Assembly (NCBI RefSeq): GCF_905475345.1
Contig: NC_066608.1
Span: 1,793,501 to 1,857,500 of the forward strand
Source of the DNA: Vespula vulgaris
Lineage: Eukaryota; Arthropoda; Insecta; Hymenoptera; Vespidae
DNA: 64,000 nucleotides
Reading direction: 5' to 3'
Part shown: positions 1-13,312 of the stretch, in pieces
Numbering within the stretch: position 1 is the first letter of the stretch
Layout of the letters: the number at the start of each line of letters is the position of its first letter
Made by a program: the position numbers and the translations under genes
Notes under the pieces: model-generated
Told to the model about the DNA's origin: nothing
What the model saw: only the letters and a program-made list of their open reading frames with translations
Database searches by the model: none

Positions 1-666
1 CAATTGAGTGACATCTGGTTTGAAAGTCTGATGAGGTATTTGCGGTGGAACAAAATCTGTATTTGGTTCATCGGGAACCTATGAAAATAACAATTCGATA
101 AAATTCCTATCGAATATTATCGTCCTAGTTCCAACAGTTAATTTAAAACTCTATTTTAAATATCATATACTACATGTTCAAAAATTATCTCAAAAAGTAC
201 ACTTTTAAAATTTGATCTTGATGTCTCTTATCTGATCTATAACTTTCTATAAATCATGTTATATAAGGAGACTAATACCGTCGTAGTCGGGCTTTCTCCA
301 TCGACACTTTTATTCCGAAAGATCTATCTTTCATTAGTAGAATATCTTTATTTCCTTTGGAGTAACTATCTATCGAAACTATTTATTAGAGTATTGCCAA
401 AGTTAGATTAACGAACCTTGACGTAATTTTGCGAAACGCTTTGACTTTCCTCTTGACGCAAGATTTGCTTTGGCAGTTGTTGATCAGATGCTGACGAAAG
501 ATACGATTGCTCCGTTTGGCCACTGTATTGATTTATTTGACCATGAAGAGAATTATCTTGTACGTAAATAGGTGATCGAACGTAAAGATCTGCCTGAAGG
601 GGCGTCGTTTGCGTGTATAGGGTATTGCCTTGATTATATATTACTGGAGAAACATGTTGCTGCTGC

Positions 667-708
<42 letters not shown>

Positions 709-2384
709 GAATGTGACTGAGTAATGTAAGCTTGCGTGTATAACAATTGTTTTCCTTGAGTATATGATTGTTCCGGCTGTTCGTAAACAGGTGCAATTGG
801 TTTCTTCGAAGTAATCGATGCATAAATCGGACCCTTCGAGAACTATAATTCAAAGATATCATTTTAATTCCCTATTAACACATTACAAATCAAATATAAC
901 ATATTATTATCTTATATAATTATATCTAATAACATAGAAATATATAAATATGTATGTATGTATGTAGATGTGATTAAAATTAGTACTTAGAAATATCAAT
1001 CATACGTAATGGGCTGACTAATAAGATGTATTAGAATTTTCAGTATAAAAATATTAGTGTTGTTTATTCAGATATTGAATATTAACAAGTGTTGCAGTGA
1101 AGAAAATACTCCGCGGTGTTAGATATAAAGTAATAAAAATTTTATCAAAAAAAAAGGGCTATATAGTATTATCTATTTAGATATAAGATAAGAAACATTT
1201 TTCTAATATAAAAAACAATAATGCTTATTATTTATTTCTATACAAAATAAGAAACATATTCAATGCAAGCTACTAATGTTATTTAGTTAAATATAAATTA
1301 CTAAAAATTTCTCTATTATTGGCCAACACAATATAATATAAAATAAGAAATATATCTTAATTTGTCTACAATGTTTTATAAGACTTTTATCTTATAGAAT
1401 GAATGATTACCTTAGGGAATAACGTGGCTGATACCGGAATAGGTTGCCTTAAGGTATATTGTGGTAAAATTTGATAAGTCATCTTCACCGGAGTGATCAA
1501 TTGTTTCTGACTCAATAACGGAGTATAAAAAGGAATCGAAATCTGTTGGGCCTGCGTTAATTCTTGAAAGGAGGGTTGAATTTTTCCACCATTTAAGTTA
1601 CTCAGATCGACGTGTGGATAATAGGATAAAAAATGCCCCATAGGAATATCTATGTAAAAGTTTTCTGTAACGAGAAGCACCAAAAGATAGATAATTATAA
1701 CATTTCTAAATGAAAATAATGATATACCTATCGTACCTTTGTTCGGACCTTTAATAAATTTATGCGTTATAGCTTTTTGTTGAAAACTTTGCACCTGATT
1801 ACCAACGTTAATTTCTGGCTGATAAATCGATTGTTGAGAATTATAAATCGTTGGAAGGTTTTTCGATGCAACGCCAGTTTGTTGTTGATATTCGGTGTAT
1901 TGTTGCAATGGCTGACTACTTTGCTGATAAATTATTTCATTCGGTGAATATTTGTTAGATTGTCTGTACTCTTCCGGTGGTACCTACGATGATTAATATA
2001 TCTCTGTTGAGAACAATAATTAATAATCTGATAACAGTAACAATCGATTAATTTTACATTTGGAACTGGTTGTGGTGTTACATAAGTGGAAGTAGAATAA
2101 TGTTGTTGATTTATTTCTGGCTTCAACGAATACTTCGTTTCGTCCGACTTCGATCTACTTTCGGCTTTGAGATTGTCCCTCTCGATATCTTCCAAATTAA
2201 TTTTTTTTTCACCATTGGCAACAACGAAGAGTAAGTAAAGTATCGTACAAAGTTTCTATAATCAAACGAATAAAAGAAAATATTGAGAATATACATGGGA
2301 TATATTTACATTACATTGAAATAAAATTAATAGCACCCGATGATAGTCACGCGAACAAATTTATTATTATAATTTTTTCACCAT
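1..2384 (-). CDS. Secreted Gln-rich protein, partial (3' end beyond window)
   Basis: This gene was reconstructed from six exons: 2382-2384 (the ATG alone), 2058-2255, 1737-1983 (or to 1728), 1411-1664, 417-842 and 1-78, which runs off the left edge. All joins keep frame and give 402 residues so far. The ATG exon is followed by a GTGAAA donor. Exon 2 then supplies a hydrophobic signal core (KLCTILYLLFVVANG) and a charged stretch. The mature part is rich in Gln, Tyr, Pro and Ser, with short YxQ/IYxQ motifs and a run of 17 Gln at 657-707. Exon 5 could also stop 7 nt past its donor, but a clean acceptor at 79-80 and an in-frame Pro-rich exon (VPDEPNTDFVPPQIP) argue that it continues. I do not recognise the family. 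A secreted cuticle or matrix role is inferred from composition, the signal peptide and the neighbours. Confidence 0.72.
657..707 (-). repeat. CAG/CAA polyglutamine tract, 17 codons
   Basis: Seventeen consecutive Gln codons lie in exon 5 of the Gln-rich gene. Thirteen CAA codons are followed by three CAG and a final CAA. The near-pure CAA run is likely to vary in length between individuals. Confidence 0.9.
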
Positions 2385-2468
2385 TGTGATTTCCGGTAAA
2401 ATTTTCCGGCACCAGGGACACTTTCACTGCAAGTCAAGTTCTGGGTCAAAGATCCAACATGGACCACT

Positions 2469-2476
2469 CTTATATA
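2469..2476 (-). promoter_or_regulatory. TATA box of the Gln-rich gene
   Basis: The minus strand reads TATATAAG here, 85 nt upstream of the ATG at 2384. Transcription would start about 30 nt downstream, near 2440-2445, leaving a leader of roughly 60 nt. Confidence 0.6.
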
Positions 2477-2627
2477 GACTGCTCTGCCCAGAGTGGTTAC
2501 TCTGGGGAGGGGGAGACACAACCCATGAACAAGTGTATTCGTTTACGTACGTGTAAGTAAAAGTCTTTCCCTTTTATTTTTTCTTTTTGTTTTGCTCTCA
2601 TTTTAAACGAAGTTTCATTGGACACAA

Positions 2628-2704
<77 letters not shown>

Positions 2705-2719
2705 CATTATTATTATTAT
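2628..2719. repeat. (ATT)n microsatellite
   Basis: About 30 units of ATT with one ATC interruption near the right end. Confidence 0.95.
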
Positions 2720-5700
2720 GGTGCACAATAATGCACGCTGAAGAGAAAAAAAGAGACGGGACAAAGAAAGAGAAAAAATAATATTTCGTTAAAAATGTTT
2801 GTCTTTAGACGAGAATAATTCACTTACATAGTATTATACAATATTAATAACTTATTACTTAAGAACTTAAATACTTATTATTACTAAAAGGGTCATTAAT
2901 ATGTTGCATTTATAGCTTACCATGTTTAAGAGCTAGAAAAAGTTCACACACAACACAAAGAGAACTTAGCTCTACTATAAAACCAATGCTGACTTACGTT
3001 CGCTTATATAGCTTTTATCCCTACCACTTGCATAGTCCGACAAGCTACAATTCACCTCTGAATTACATCGTGTGTATGATAACTGTGTCGGCTTAGTCTA
3101 CATACAAAAGTCTGCAACTGTGTATCGAAGTAAAAGCAAAGAACTGATCGAAGAAATGAATTTCGTCTTTTACCATTTGAAAGAGATGAGGTTTCGTTTA
3201 TACGAGTGAAAGGTTGTCAACTTTTAAAAAATGATATTTTTCTTTTCCGGATATGAATTCGTTAAAAAAAAAAAGAAATGAAATATACTAAGAAGATTAA
3301 GAAAAAAGACGTATATACATATACATGTGTGTGTGTGTGTATGAAAGAAGATCAAATTATATCGTTTTCATACCGATCAATCTCACTTTCGATCTGTTAC
3401 GAATAAATTTCGTTGAAAAAAAATATAAAAAAATATAAAAAGGAAAGAGAAAGAACGAGATATTGTTTCTTCATAAGCAGAGAGATAAATCCTACGAAAG
3501 AAAGAATAAGAAGAGCGAGGACAAAAAATAGAAAGGAGGTTAAATTAGATCGTTTTCATAACGACTCATCTCACTTTCGCGATCTTCTTTGAATTAATTT
3601 CGATCTAATTCGTCTAGAGGTAAAATCAGCACATAATAAAATACAATTATGTAAAGTTCAACAGAACTCTACATTTTAAACCCATCTATAATTATTCCAT
3701 GAGCACGGAAGTGCGGTCAAAACGATTACCTACACGCGATCGTTTTACATCTCACTCTTTTGCTTGGCCCTATTTTTTTTTTTTTTTTTTTTTTAATTAT
3801 AAAGAACAGTGATCAATGTAGCCAATCGATTTTGTACGAAGGTGTTACCTCTTTCTCCCTCTCTTCTCGTAATATGCTAGCCGTAATCTCCGTGTAAATC
3901 GTTCTTAAATGTATTCTTCCCTATAAAACCATTCTAATTATCCTGCTAGACTATTCGGTTCATTAACTTGCTAATGAAACGAGTACTTCCGCACTTTATT
4001 CGGTAATTCGGATAAACACATATACGAGCTACTACTAAATTAAATGTAACTTCGCTGGAAATTTATACTTTCGGGTATAAAAAAGTAAAGGGAGGAGGAT
4101 AAAGAAAAAGAGAAAAAAAGGAAATGAAAAAAGAAATGAAAAGAAAAGAAAATAAAAGTCGATTTATTTTCTCAGAGTTTAACCTAAAAAATACACAGCA
4201 ATCGATAGTAATGTTATAGTATGCAAATGGCTATTATGTGTTTTGTCGAAAATTGCTCTTCCGATAATACACTCCGGGTAATTTCAAGTCATACAGAAAG
4301 AAATAGACCGAATAAGCCGATATCTACTTTCATAAAACAATAGTGTCGAGATATCATTGTTTCACGATATCATTATTATAACTTTTCTTATAACAAACGT
4401 ATGCACGAGTGCAGTAACTTATTATAGCTTTCAAGAAAATAAAACTTTGATAATGATTATTACAATGGATCTTTTTTAAGGAGTCCGAAATTTTCAATTT
4501 CTCTTTTTTTTTTTGTTTTCTTCTTTTTCCTTTTCCCATTTTCAAATCAATGCCAATTTAAGTGAAACATGACATAATTGAAACATAATAAATAGCGGAG
4601 AAGAATTGGATTAATAAATGGCTGAAGCGTGATCGTCGTATTTAAGTATAACAATAATCAGTGCGGAACTGTTAACATTGGCACGATTTGAAAGTTTTTA
4701 CTTTGTCGATTATTGATGCCTGCTAGATGATATAAAAAAAAAAGGTTTTTCATGGTGTGTAAAGCAAAAATCGATACTTGTACTACTATCGTGATACGAA
4801 ATGAAAGGTAAAGGAAAAGTAGAGGAAAGGAGGCCTCGTGATCGAAACCACTCTCTATGAAAACGGTCAAAGAGATTCTTTGTTGTATCGCGTGAAGGCA
4901 AATCGATGAACCCCTCGAAGATATTTCAGGTAAAAGAGCCTTCTGGCAAAAAAGGGAAGACGGTAAATTCAAACCGACGACCCTCAACTTTCTATCTCGA
5001 AATCATGGGCGTGTGTAAGGAATCTTCTATATAGAACGTAACGATCCGAATTAGCACCGATTAATCACGGAAACTTTCTCGGACCAAACGTCGAAGGAAC
5101 GTACAAAAATGGAAAAACTTTAGAAACGATCGGCCTTTCCATTTTTCCAGATTAGTGTCTCCTCGAAAATGTAAAATAAAGGAAGGAAAAATGACGAGAG
5201 AAAAAAGAGAAAAAAAAATGAAGAAAGATTCATACATCGTGCAAAGTCTGATCTTCCGAGGTCAATTTGTTAAACATTTTCTTTTTTTGAAAAAAGAAAA
5301 AAGGAAAAAAGAAGATAGACAAAATCGGATTGAATTAAATAACGTTTACCTAGAGAAGATATCAAAAGGGAATGATGATACTGAAAGAGGAGAAAGAATT
5401 GAAAAAAATAATTGGATATAAAACGAAGGAACAAAGGAGATTCATACGAAAGTCTAATCTTTCAGAATCGTTATCAATATCTGTTAAAATGTTGTTACGA
5501 CTAAAAATTGCAGTTTTTACCGATATATTTTCAACACTGAAAAAAACTAATCGAAAGGATTTTTCACGGTTGATCAAATAAAGTTACTCTGGTAGAAAAA
5601 GCGAGTGATAGGAAAAGAAAAAAATTGAAAAGAATTAAAGTTAATTGACGAAGAGAGGAAAGAAAAGAAGACACGTAAAAAACGATAGATAGAAAAACTC

Positions 5701-7242
5701 GACCCTTTCGACGAGGGGTCGATCAATCCGTTCAAATTTTTTTAGCGATCAAAAATTACCAGTTTCGCTGAAATGCTTTGAAAGTTTTTAAAGAAAGAAA
5801 AAAAAAGATAGAGGGAAAGGAAAAAAGAGAAAGAAAAAAACGGACTGAAAAAGAGAAATCTCTGAAAAATTGTCATGTTCGATTGAATGACATTGCATAT
5901 AAAAAGAAAAAAAAACGTGAAAAAAGAGATAAAGAAAAGGAAAAAAAAAAAAGGGAAAATGGATAGCACGAGAAGAGAAAAAGTGAAGAATAGTTAGAAT
6001 TTGTGATTTACATATCCTGGTGTAACATATATAGGATATAATAGACTACCCGTTAAAAGGTTCGTTAAACGATAGCGAACTCAACCGTATTATTTCCTCG
6101 TGCGAAGCGTTCGCGATAGTCCTTACGCATACAAAAGAAATTCACGGTTTGATACTTCGAAAGAACTTTTCACTTTCTCCAATTCGATCGTAACGATCGA
6201 CCGACAGAATCGGTCGGTCCAATCCGTTTGACGTCTGTTGGCACTGTTCATGAATAGGGATGAATAATAACGGTGAAAGAGAGAAAGAGAGAAAAAGAGA
6301 GAGAAGGAAGCTTTCGAGTTGGTTGGATATATGTATAAAGACATTTATAAGAGATCGAGATCAGGTCCAGAAGAGTAGTAGCCGAGAAAGTAAGAGGCTT
6401 GGTCCATCCAATTTTATTTTAGACTTACACACATTCGCTCCACTTGAGAATGTGCAAAAATAAAACATAATAACTAGAAGAGTAAAGCCAGCGCTCTCAC
6501 TCACCTGCCACGATATACATAGGCATATACGTACATACGTATGTATTTATCTATGTATGTACTATATATAATGTACATTCTAAACGATCTATACGTTCTA
6601 CCGGAAAGTTTTCATGGTAAGATCGCGGCCTTACTTCCCCTTTCCATATTACTGTTATATTGAGCCGCACCCGAGCGATCAATTGCCAAGATCCAGATCT
6701 CTTCTTCCTTTCTATTTTACTCCTGACTCACTGATGATTCTCACTTTTATGTTATATTTATTTTACAAATTGATAATGCGAAATAACGATTAAATCTAAA
6801 TATTATTTTATCTTTATTATTCTCACCGGTCTATCTAGCTTATTTTTCTTTTGATTCTATTCGATTATTTTGATGAAAGAAAAAAAAGAAAAATAAGTGA
6901 ATGTATAAAACGATATACGATGTGTGTATAACTAATGGGAAAAAGAAATGAAAGGAAGTTACGAAGAAAGCATCGAGAAGAACGGTAACAAATGATTTAT
7001 TGCTAATGACTATGAAAGAAAAACAAAATACTCTTAAATATACATCGAGCGCCAAAGGCATATAAATAGGGATAATAGTAGGTCATAGGTCAACGTGAAT
7101 ACGTGTATCTAAAATTAAAAGTCGAAAATAAGTGGGGGGAAGAAACCATACAGGCTCGTTATTTTTGTGAAAACCGATATTTTTTTCTACGTTAATAAAA
7201 CGTTCGGTAAATTCTTTTATTTCGTTGAGAGGAAATAACGAT

Positions 7243-7283
7243 GCGAATGCAACGCGAATGCAACGCGAGTGCAACGCGAATGA
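7243..7283. repeat. 11-bp minisatellite, about 3.7 units
   Basis: The unit GCGAATGCAAC is repeated, with one A-to-G change in the third copy and a partial fourth copy. It is more GC-rich than its surroundings. Confidence 0.8.
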
Positions 7284-7712
7284 CGAGCCTCCTTTCTTTT
7301 AATTAGACACAAAAAACTTGTTCTCTCATAAGAACATCATCGCGTAAATAAATCTATCGATAATAATATTTTAGCAAATGATTTATATATTTACCTCTTA
7401 AACGCGTTTACCTCTGTTCGTCATGTGCATTCGATTTAATTAGAATAATTATATTCGATAAATAATCAACAGAGAAAGTTAGATATCGTATGATATCGTA
7501 TAAGCACTCGGAATTACTTTGTTTTTACTCAATTGCAAAATCCTTTCCGATAAGAGTTTTTTTCGTTCTAACCCTAGTCCAAATTAAACAAGTTCCATTC
7601 AATATGTCGAAATAAATAATAGCACCATTTTTCTTTGTACTCCCTTGTCAACTATCTTATATATCTAAAAGCTCCGATCTAATATCCTCATTAAATTCTA
7701 GATAAACAATAT

Positions 7713-9589
7713 TTATCCTTTATTACTTTGCTTCGCTCCAAATTCTACGTCGCTGGTGTTATCGTCGTATACCTGAGTTCCCTGTTGATTAGTAGTTTGT
7801 TGAGGATGATAACTCGCATACTGATAACTGTAAGCTTGTGGCGTTTGTACGGTAACGAAATTTTGAGTTTTGTAAGCTGATGCTGTTTGACCTTGACTAT
7901 ATCCTTCTTCCTGCTTTCCTTCGGTATCGTCCAAAGAACTATCGTAATTTTGATTAGTTCGAATATCCTCGTTCTCGTAATTATCGTAATTAGACGATTG
8001 AGTTGATGATTTAATAGATTTGTTTGGTGGTATATACGTTCCTTGGGATTGTTGTAAAGACACTAACGTTATTGGTTTACGAAGATATTGATCGTCTGGA
8101 TATTTAGCACTTCTAGTTAAAGTAGTTGACGTATCAAGGACTTGACGAGGGACGATTGATCCCGAATTAAAGTTTCCAAAAGTATTTGGATTAATGACGT
8201 AATTCAAGCCAGTCTTCGCGATCGTATTAGTGCCAGAAACAAAATTCTGTGCATTATTGTTATCGTAATTGTTTAAATTCCCATAAGACACCTCATTGGC
8301 CTTGATCAAATGATCTTGTTTATTATCGTACGTGGGATATCGAATAACCTGCCGAGCTGCGTTTTCGGCCAACAACTTCGCTAAAGTTTGTCTCATCAGC
8401 TGTTCCAATTGTTGAGTTTTCGCGTAAGTCGCTGCTATCGAATATTCGGTGTCGCTCGGTTGTGTCCTAATATTAATGACTTTATATGTCCCAGATCCGG
8501 ATGGCTTTTCACGAGGTTCGTTCGTTTGTTCCAATTGATTGTACGAATTGGCCACTTTGTAACTACTCGATTGACTGTCGAGATCGTTCGAATTCGAGGA
8601 AATATAGTTTCCATCGTTCGTGTATTGATCGGAAGTGTCCTGATTTTTATCATCCTTTTTGGGCTTTTGACTTTTCCTTGAATCCTTCTCGTAATTTTCC
8701 TTGCTATCCGAATTTGAATCTTTAGAATAGTCGGGATGTGGATATAGTGGAGGTGGTGGTGGGGGTGGGAAAACAGCTGGAGCGTAATAAGAGGGATAAT
8801 AATAAGGCTGTTGGTAATAGTAATTTGAAACAGGAATGTACGGCGGAAGTTGGTAAGATGCTCCAGTATATGAGTTAGAAGGATAAGGAGAAGGATAAGC
8901 AGTAGTGGAATAAGACGAAGTAGAATAAGCCGTTGATGGGATTGAAGAGTGCGACGTAGTAGAAACGTAGGGATTTGTATAAGTATTGTAAATGTTGTAA
9001 GGTAAAGTCGAATACGAAGGAGTTGTTGCCTGAGGATTATTACTGTAATAAGGAGAATAAGACGTCGAAGACGACGAGAAGGTTTTCGGATAAGGATCGT
9101 AATTAGGATAATAGGGATCCTTTTGATAATTAGTACTATAATTGGGTGTGTAAGAATCTTTTGCATCTACTTTCGGAGCGTATAATTCAGCTGTCAATTG
9201 TGTTTCCGTTTCTTTGTCAATTCCTCTTTTTATTAACTTTGGGTTGTAAGGGTATATTGGAAATATTGGCAAGAAGGGCTCGTCGTTCGGATCGTTGTTC
9301 TTTTGATGAGTTTGCCCGAAAACGATCGGACATAACAATACGAGAATCTGAAAGAACGTAAAGTGATAAGTATCGATCTTATTTTAATACGCATTTTAAA
9401 CTACATTTAATTAAAGAACATTATATACATATTACATTTATTGAAATAACATATTAAATAAAGAATGAAAATTAAGAAAAACAAAGAAATAAATAGATAT
9501 TTGAAATAATGAAAATCTGAAAGATCGTATCGTGAAAAAATCCAATAATGATTATTACGAAACATATGAATACCAACCAATAATCCCAT
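7713..9589 (-). CDS. Secreted Tyr/Ser/Pro-rich protein, 548 aa
   Basis: There are two exons: 9578-9589 (ATG GGA TTA TTG, donor GTTGGT) and 7713-9347 (acceptor TTCTTTCAG). Joined in phase 0 they give a signal peptide MGLLILVLLCPIVFG. A short spacer ending in the dibasic pair of LIKRG follows. The mature chain is dominated by Tyr, Ser, Pro and Thr, for example YYYQQPYYYPSYY, then a run of seven Pro (PPPPPPP). The middle is charged and Lys/Asp-rich, and the C-terminal half is Gln/Asn/Tyr-rich. No catalytic domain is visible. Composition, signal peptide and TATA-driven short leader suggest an epidermal or cuticle matrix protein, but I do not recognise an orthologue. A GC-richer frame on the opposite strand at 8388-8725 is only a shadow of this gene. 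Confidence 0.8.
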
Positions 9590-9804
9590 GGTCGTAACGT
9601 GCCACAGTAAATTAATCTGTCGATTAACACGAGAACACCTTGATGTTCGATCGATCGATCTTATCGATTCACGATCGAAGATCTCGCTACGATCTTACGG
9701 TCTATTAACCGACCCCTGTTTTTCCAACACCTATCAATATTATAGGAATGAGATCACCACGAGAGTTCGAAGACTAATGACGGATCGATAGACATTGAAT
9801 TTCT

Positions 9805-9812
9805 CCTTTATA
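9805..9812 (-). promoter_or_regulatory. TATA box of the Tyr/Ser/Pro-rich gene
   Basis: The minus strand reads TATAAAGG here, about 215 nt upstream of the ATG at 9589. No splice acceptor is needed between them, so an unspliced leader of about 185 nt is expected. Confidence 0.55.
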
Positions 9813-9954
9813 CCCGTCCGCTTGAAAAATCCCGAAAACTAGTTTAACTTTTCTCTGGTCTTATATGTGATACGTATACGTAGCAACGCATACGCCCCAT
9901 TCCCGGGTAGAGTGAAAATATATCGGATGCCTTCTCGATAAGCGTAGCTGCTGT

Positions 9955-10065
9955 AAGAAGAAGAGAAAGAGGAAGAGGAGGAGGAGGAGGAGGAGGAGGA
10001 GGAGAAAGAGGATAAAGAGGAGGAGGAGGAGGAGGAAAAGGAAGAGGAGGAGGAGAATCAAGCTT
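9955..10065. repeat. GGA/GAA purine-rich trinucleotide tract
   Basis: Imperfect AGG/AGA units run across the interval. Both complementary frames are low-complexity (Leu/Phe-rich or Glu/Arg-rich), so no coding claim is made. Confidence 0.9.
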
Positions 10066-11488
10066 CGAGCAAGTCGTAGTCGTCGCCCAAAGGGGACAGA
10101 CAAATCGTTGTCCCGAGTCACGTGTACTTGTTTGAGCTCGTCGATCCGGCTCAACGAATCGAGAGGAAACGTGACAGAGAGAGAGAGGGGGGGGGGAGAG
10201 GGAGAGAGAAAAGAAGAGTACGTGAAAGCTTTCTTTTACGGAAGACACGACTTCTTCCTGAGACTCGACTAAAAACTCATAATTACTAACTGGTAACATT
10301 TACGAAAGAAAAGAATAGAAGAGAGTATGGCCATTTCGTATTCTGGCACGCGACGTTAACTTATTCAAAGACAGATGACCTCCGCCATAAAACATCCTAC
10401 GAAAAATAATGCTTAAGAAGAAGGCGATCGTTCGAAAGAAGAATAATCGAAAAGAAATCGCAAATCGAGGAAGTGGATTGTCCTTCGAGAGGCCTCTCTC
10501 GGACAAGCCTTTCCAGTTCCCTCCTCGCAGAGATCGGCTTTCAAAGTGTCGGTCTGCTTTACTTTCACCTGCGAGTGCGTCTTTCTCTTTCTCTTTCCCT
10601 TGTTCTTTCTCTTTTTAACGGGGGAATCATTACCGGAAGGTACCGACCACGCCTTCGTTAGAGAACTCGATCGATACAACCACGCATCTCTCGTCGAGCT
10701 GATCTTTTCGAAACTCCCACGTCCACTCATGAATTCACTACTTTAAAAAAAAGCGACCGTTTCATTTAACACCTAAACCATTTTCATTTACCTTCATCTC
10801 CTCGAGATCTCCCTAACGTAGTAAAACAAAGAATTAAAAACGAAGCCGTTTTAAACGAGACACTGGTTTGTCGAAGAAAGTCGTGAATCACGTGCAAGAC
10901 GGATCGGCTACGTCGATCACGCCCCTATCTACGATCTCCTAGTAAGAGCGAAATTTTACTTCGCTTATAAGAGAATACAGTGGACGATCGTGAGAGTGAA
11001 GCGGGACAAGTATGTCGTCCGTCTTGAAAGGCCACTCGGAAAATAGTGAAATTCTTTTACGCTTTTTCCACGTACGTGCATTCAGCGACTCTGTTTTCTG
11101 TTACTGTTATAAAAAAAAAAGAGAAAGAAAGAGAGAGAGAGAGAGAGAAAAGAGCAAAGCCCGATATACGTCTAACGGATGACCGATCACAACAGCAACG
11201 CGACACCGATAGCCTAAGGCTAAAGGAGCCTTAGGCTCGTCTACGTTTCGCCTCGTATCTTTCTCTTTCCTGTCACCGTATTTCACTTTAAACTCTTGGA
11301 CCATAAAACTGTATGCGAGCATGGCTTTAAAAACTAGGTCAGGTGCATACGCAAAGAGCATATGTCACGTTTTAAAAGTTCATGTATAATATAACACGAG
11401 TGACACGTGTTAAGTTCACTTGATGCCGCTTTCGAAACAAATTTCTGTTATGATAGAGATAAATGATAAGAGAAAATATTGTATATAC

Positions 11489-11492
<4 letters not shown>

Positions 11493-11526
<34 letters not shown>
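11493..11526. repeat. (AT)n microsatellite
   Basis: A perfect AT run of about 17 units flanked by related ATGTATAT sequence. Confidence 0.9.
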
Positions 11527-11528
<2 letters not shown>

Positions 11529-12887
11529 ATTTATGAATGTCAACATAATTCTTTTATAACAAGTTCTCTCCGATATTTTTGAAAGAGAAACGAGAAAACT
11601 CTATTTTTCGTTCCTTTTTTATTTCATTTTCCTTTATTTCACATTTTTATTCTCTCAACTACTCATCTAGATAAAATATTCTTAATTAACCAAAGAATCT
11701 TATATGTACTAACTAAGATACGGTGATATTATTTTTGCGTTATTACTCGATGGTAGTAAGAGTAGGTGCTAGTTTATGTAGTAGTATACCTGTTAAGAGA
11801 GACCATTAAAGAGAAATAATTTACCAAGTGAAAATACGAAAGGCGTTGGAGAAATAAAACGAGTTGGTCATTGGTCGTTTAATAGCGTAAACGATATAGA
11901 GCGATGTCTGAAGGAAGGAAGTCAATTAAAAAAAAATATATAATTCTTTTTTTTTCTGACTTCACTTTAGAGAGTAACGAAGAAACGAAATCGATGTGAA
12001 AAAATAATAATCGATATGAAAAATGATAGATTCATTAGTCGAGTATCGGTACGAACGTTGCCCCTTCGATATCTCGTTCGATCTCTCTCCTTTTCTCGAT
12101 GAGATCATGAATTTTTCATTTTCACTTCGCTTCCTGACATCTTAAATCTGACTTATCATTGAAGTTATTTCCTTCTATCTGCAAGTCCCTCGTTTTCCTG
12201 GCTTTCCTCATTCATACTTTTCCAGGGTCAAATCTCTTATGGTCGTGTCATAAATCAATAAGTAATTCGACTTAATGCGAATACGAAACCAATCTCTAAG
12301 GACATTAAATTATATAAATTTGTCTTTTTATAATATATATATGTGCACATATATATATATATATGTATATATATATTTTTTTTCATTTACATGACTTTCT
12401 ACGTGAACAGTTGATTATTTTTTACGAATAGTCATTTCGTTTGACATATCATGCAAGACCTTAATAATAATAGTAAATTATCAACTTTCAATTTTGATAT
12501 CACGGATCTTGATGGCTTTAAATTAGGTGAACTTCTTTGTACACGTACATATAAAGATTTGCCTAACGATAAAGAATTGCCTTTCCAAAATAAAATAAAG
12601 ATTTAGAAAGGCGTTCTGCGAAACGTAGAGGACTGGCTGGCTCGGCCTTGAAGTAAAAGCGATCTCGTTTTCATGACTACCGGACGACCTTTTTTTTCTC
12701 TTTTCTTTTTTTTTCTTTTCGTTTGTTACTCTTTTATTATTTTTATTACCGTCCTCTCTGAGCATGAGCGTATTTCAGTATCATTACGTGTCGTTCGAAC
12801 TTTCACAATAACGATAAACAACTCTTTCGGTATTTTCAAAGGAACTGCTTTTATTACAAAAAGGAAAAAAATATATACGTGTGTATG

Positions 12888-12932
<45 letters not shown>

Positions 12933-13312
12933 AAAAAAACTATGCAACAAGGATCACGTTGTCGACATTGTATATATGTAAAATTGCAATAACGTTCTGT
13001 GAATTATCAACGATATTATAAATAAAAAAACATACATTAAATAAACTATTAATTATAATAGATATCATTATAAATACGTTTACAATTCTTCGCAATCTTG
13101 GGTCTTCCGTACTTGGTAATATATTAACAGTCGACCTGCATCAAGATTCTCTTTTCGTGATTTCAATGTACGATTACAATCTACTACCACTGCGGCAAGA
13201 TATAACAGTTATTATGGTCGAGTGAGATCTCTCGTTGGATCTAATTTAATCATGCTAAGATGTATATATACCTATTATATATGTATATATACCTATTATA
13301 TATCGCAATCTA

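Larger units (their letters stand above)
2478..7712. other. AT-rich spacer without a supportable gene
   Basis: The spacer holds a long (ATT)n array, poly-A/T runs, purine-rich AAAG/GAAA tracts around 5150-6000 and a small 11-bp minisatellite at 7243-7283. Open frames here are low-complexity Lys/Glu/Phe products of these tracts and lack splice or start support. Confidence 0.6.
9813..13312. other. Spacer with purine-rich and AT repeats
   Basis: Contents include a GGA/GAA-rich tract at 9955-10065, a G/A run at 10175-10215, GA-rich sequence at 11120-11150 and (AT)n arrays at 11493-11526 and 12898-12927. A moderately GC-richer stretch lies at 10430-11250, but no frame in it has a convincing start, splice signals or composition. 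Confidence 0.55.

Noticed and set aside
5778..5966. Lys/Glu-rich open frame and its Phe-rich complement
   Set aside because: They are pure products of AAAG/AAGA purine tracts on both strands.
8388..8725. Plus-strand open frames opposite the Tyr/Ser/Pro-rich gene
   Set aside because: They are antisense shadows of a gene with a signal peptide, TATA box and clean splice sites, and they lack their own signals.
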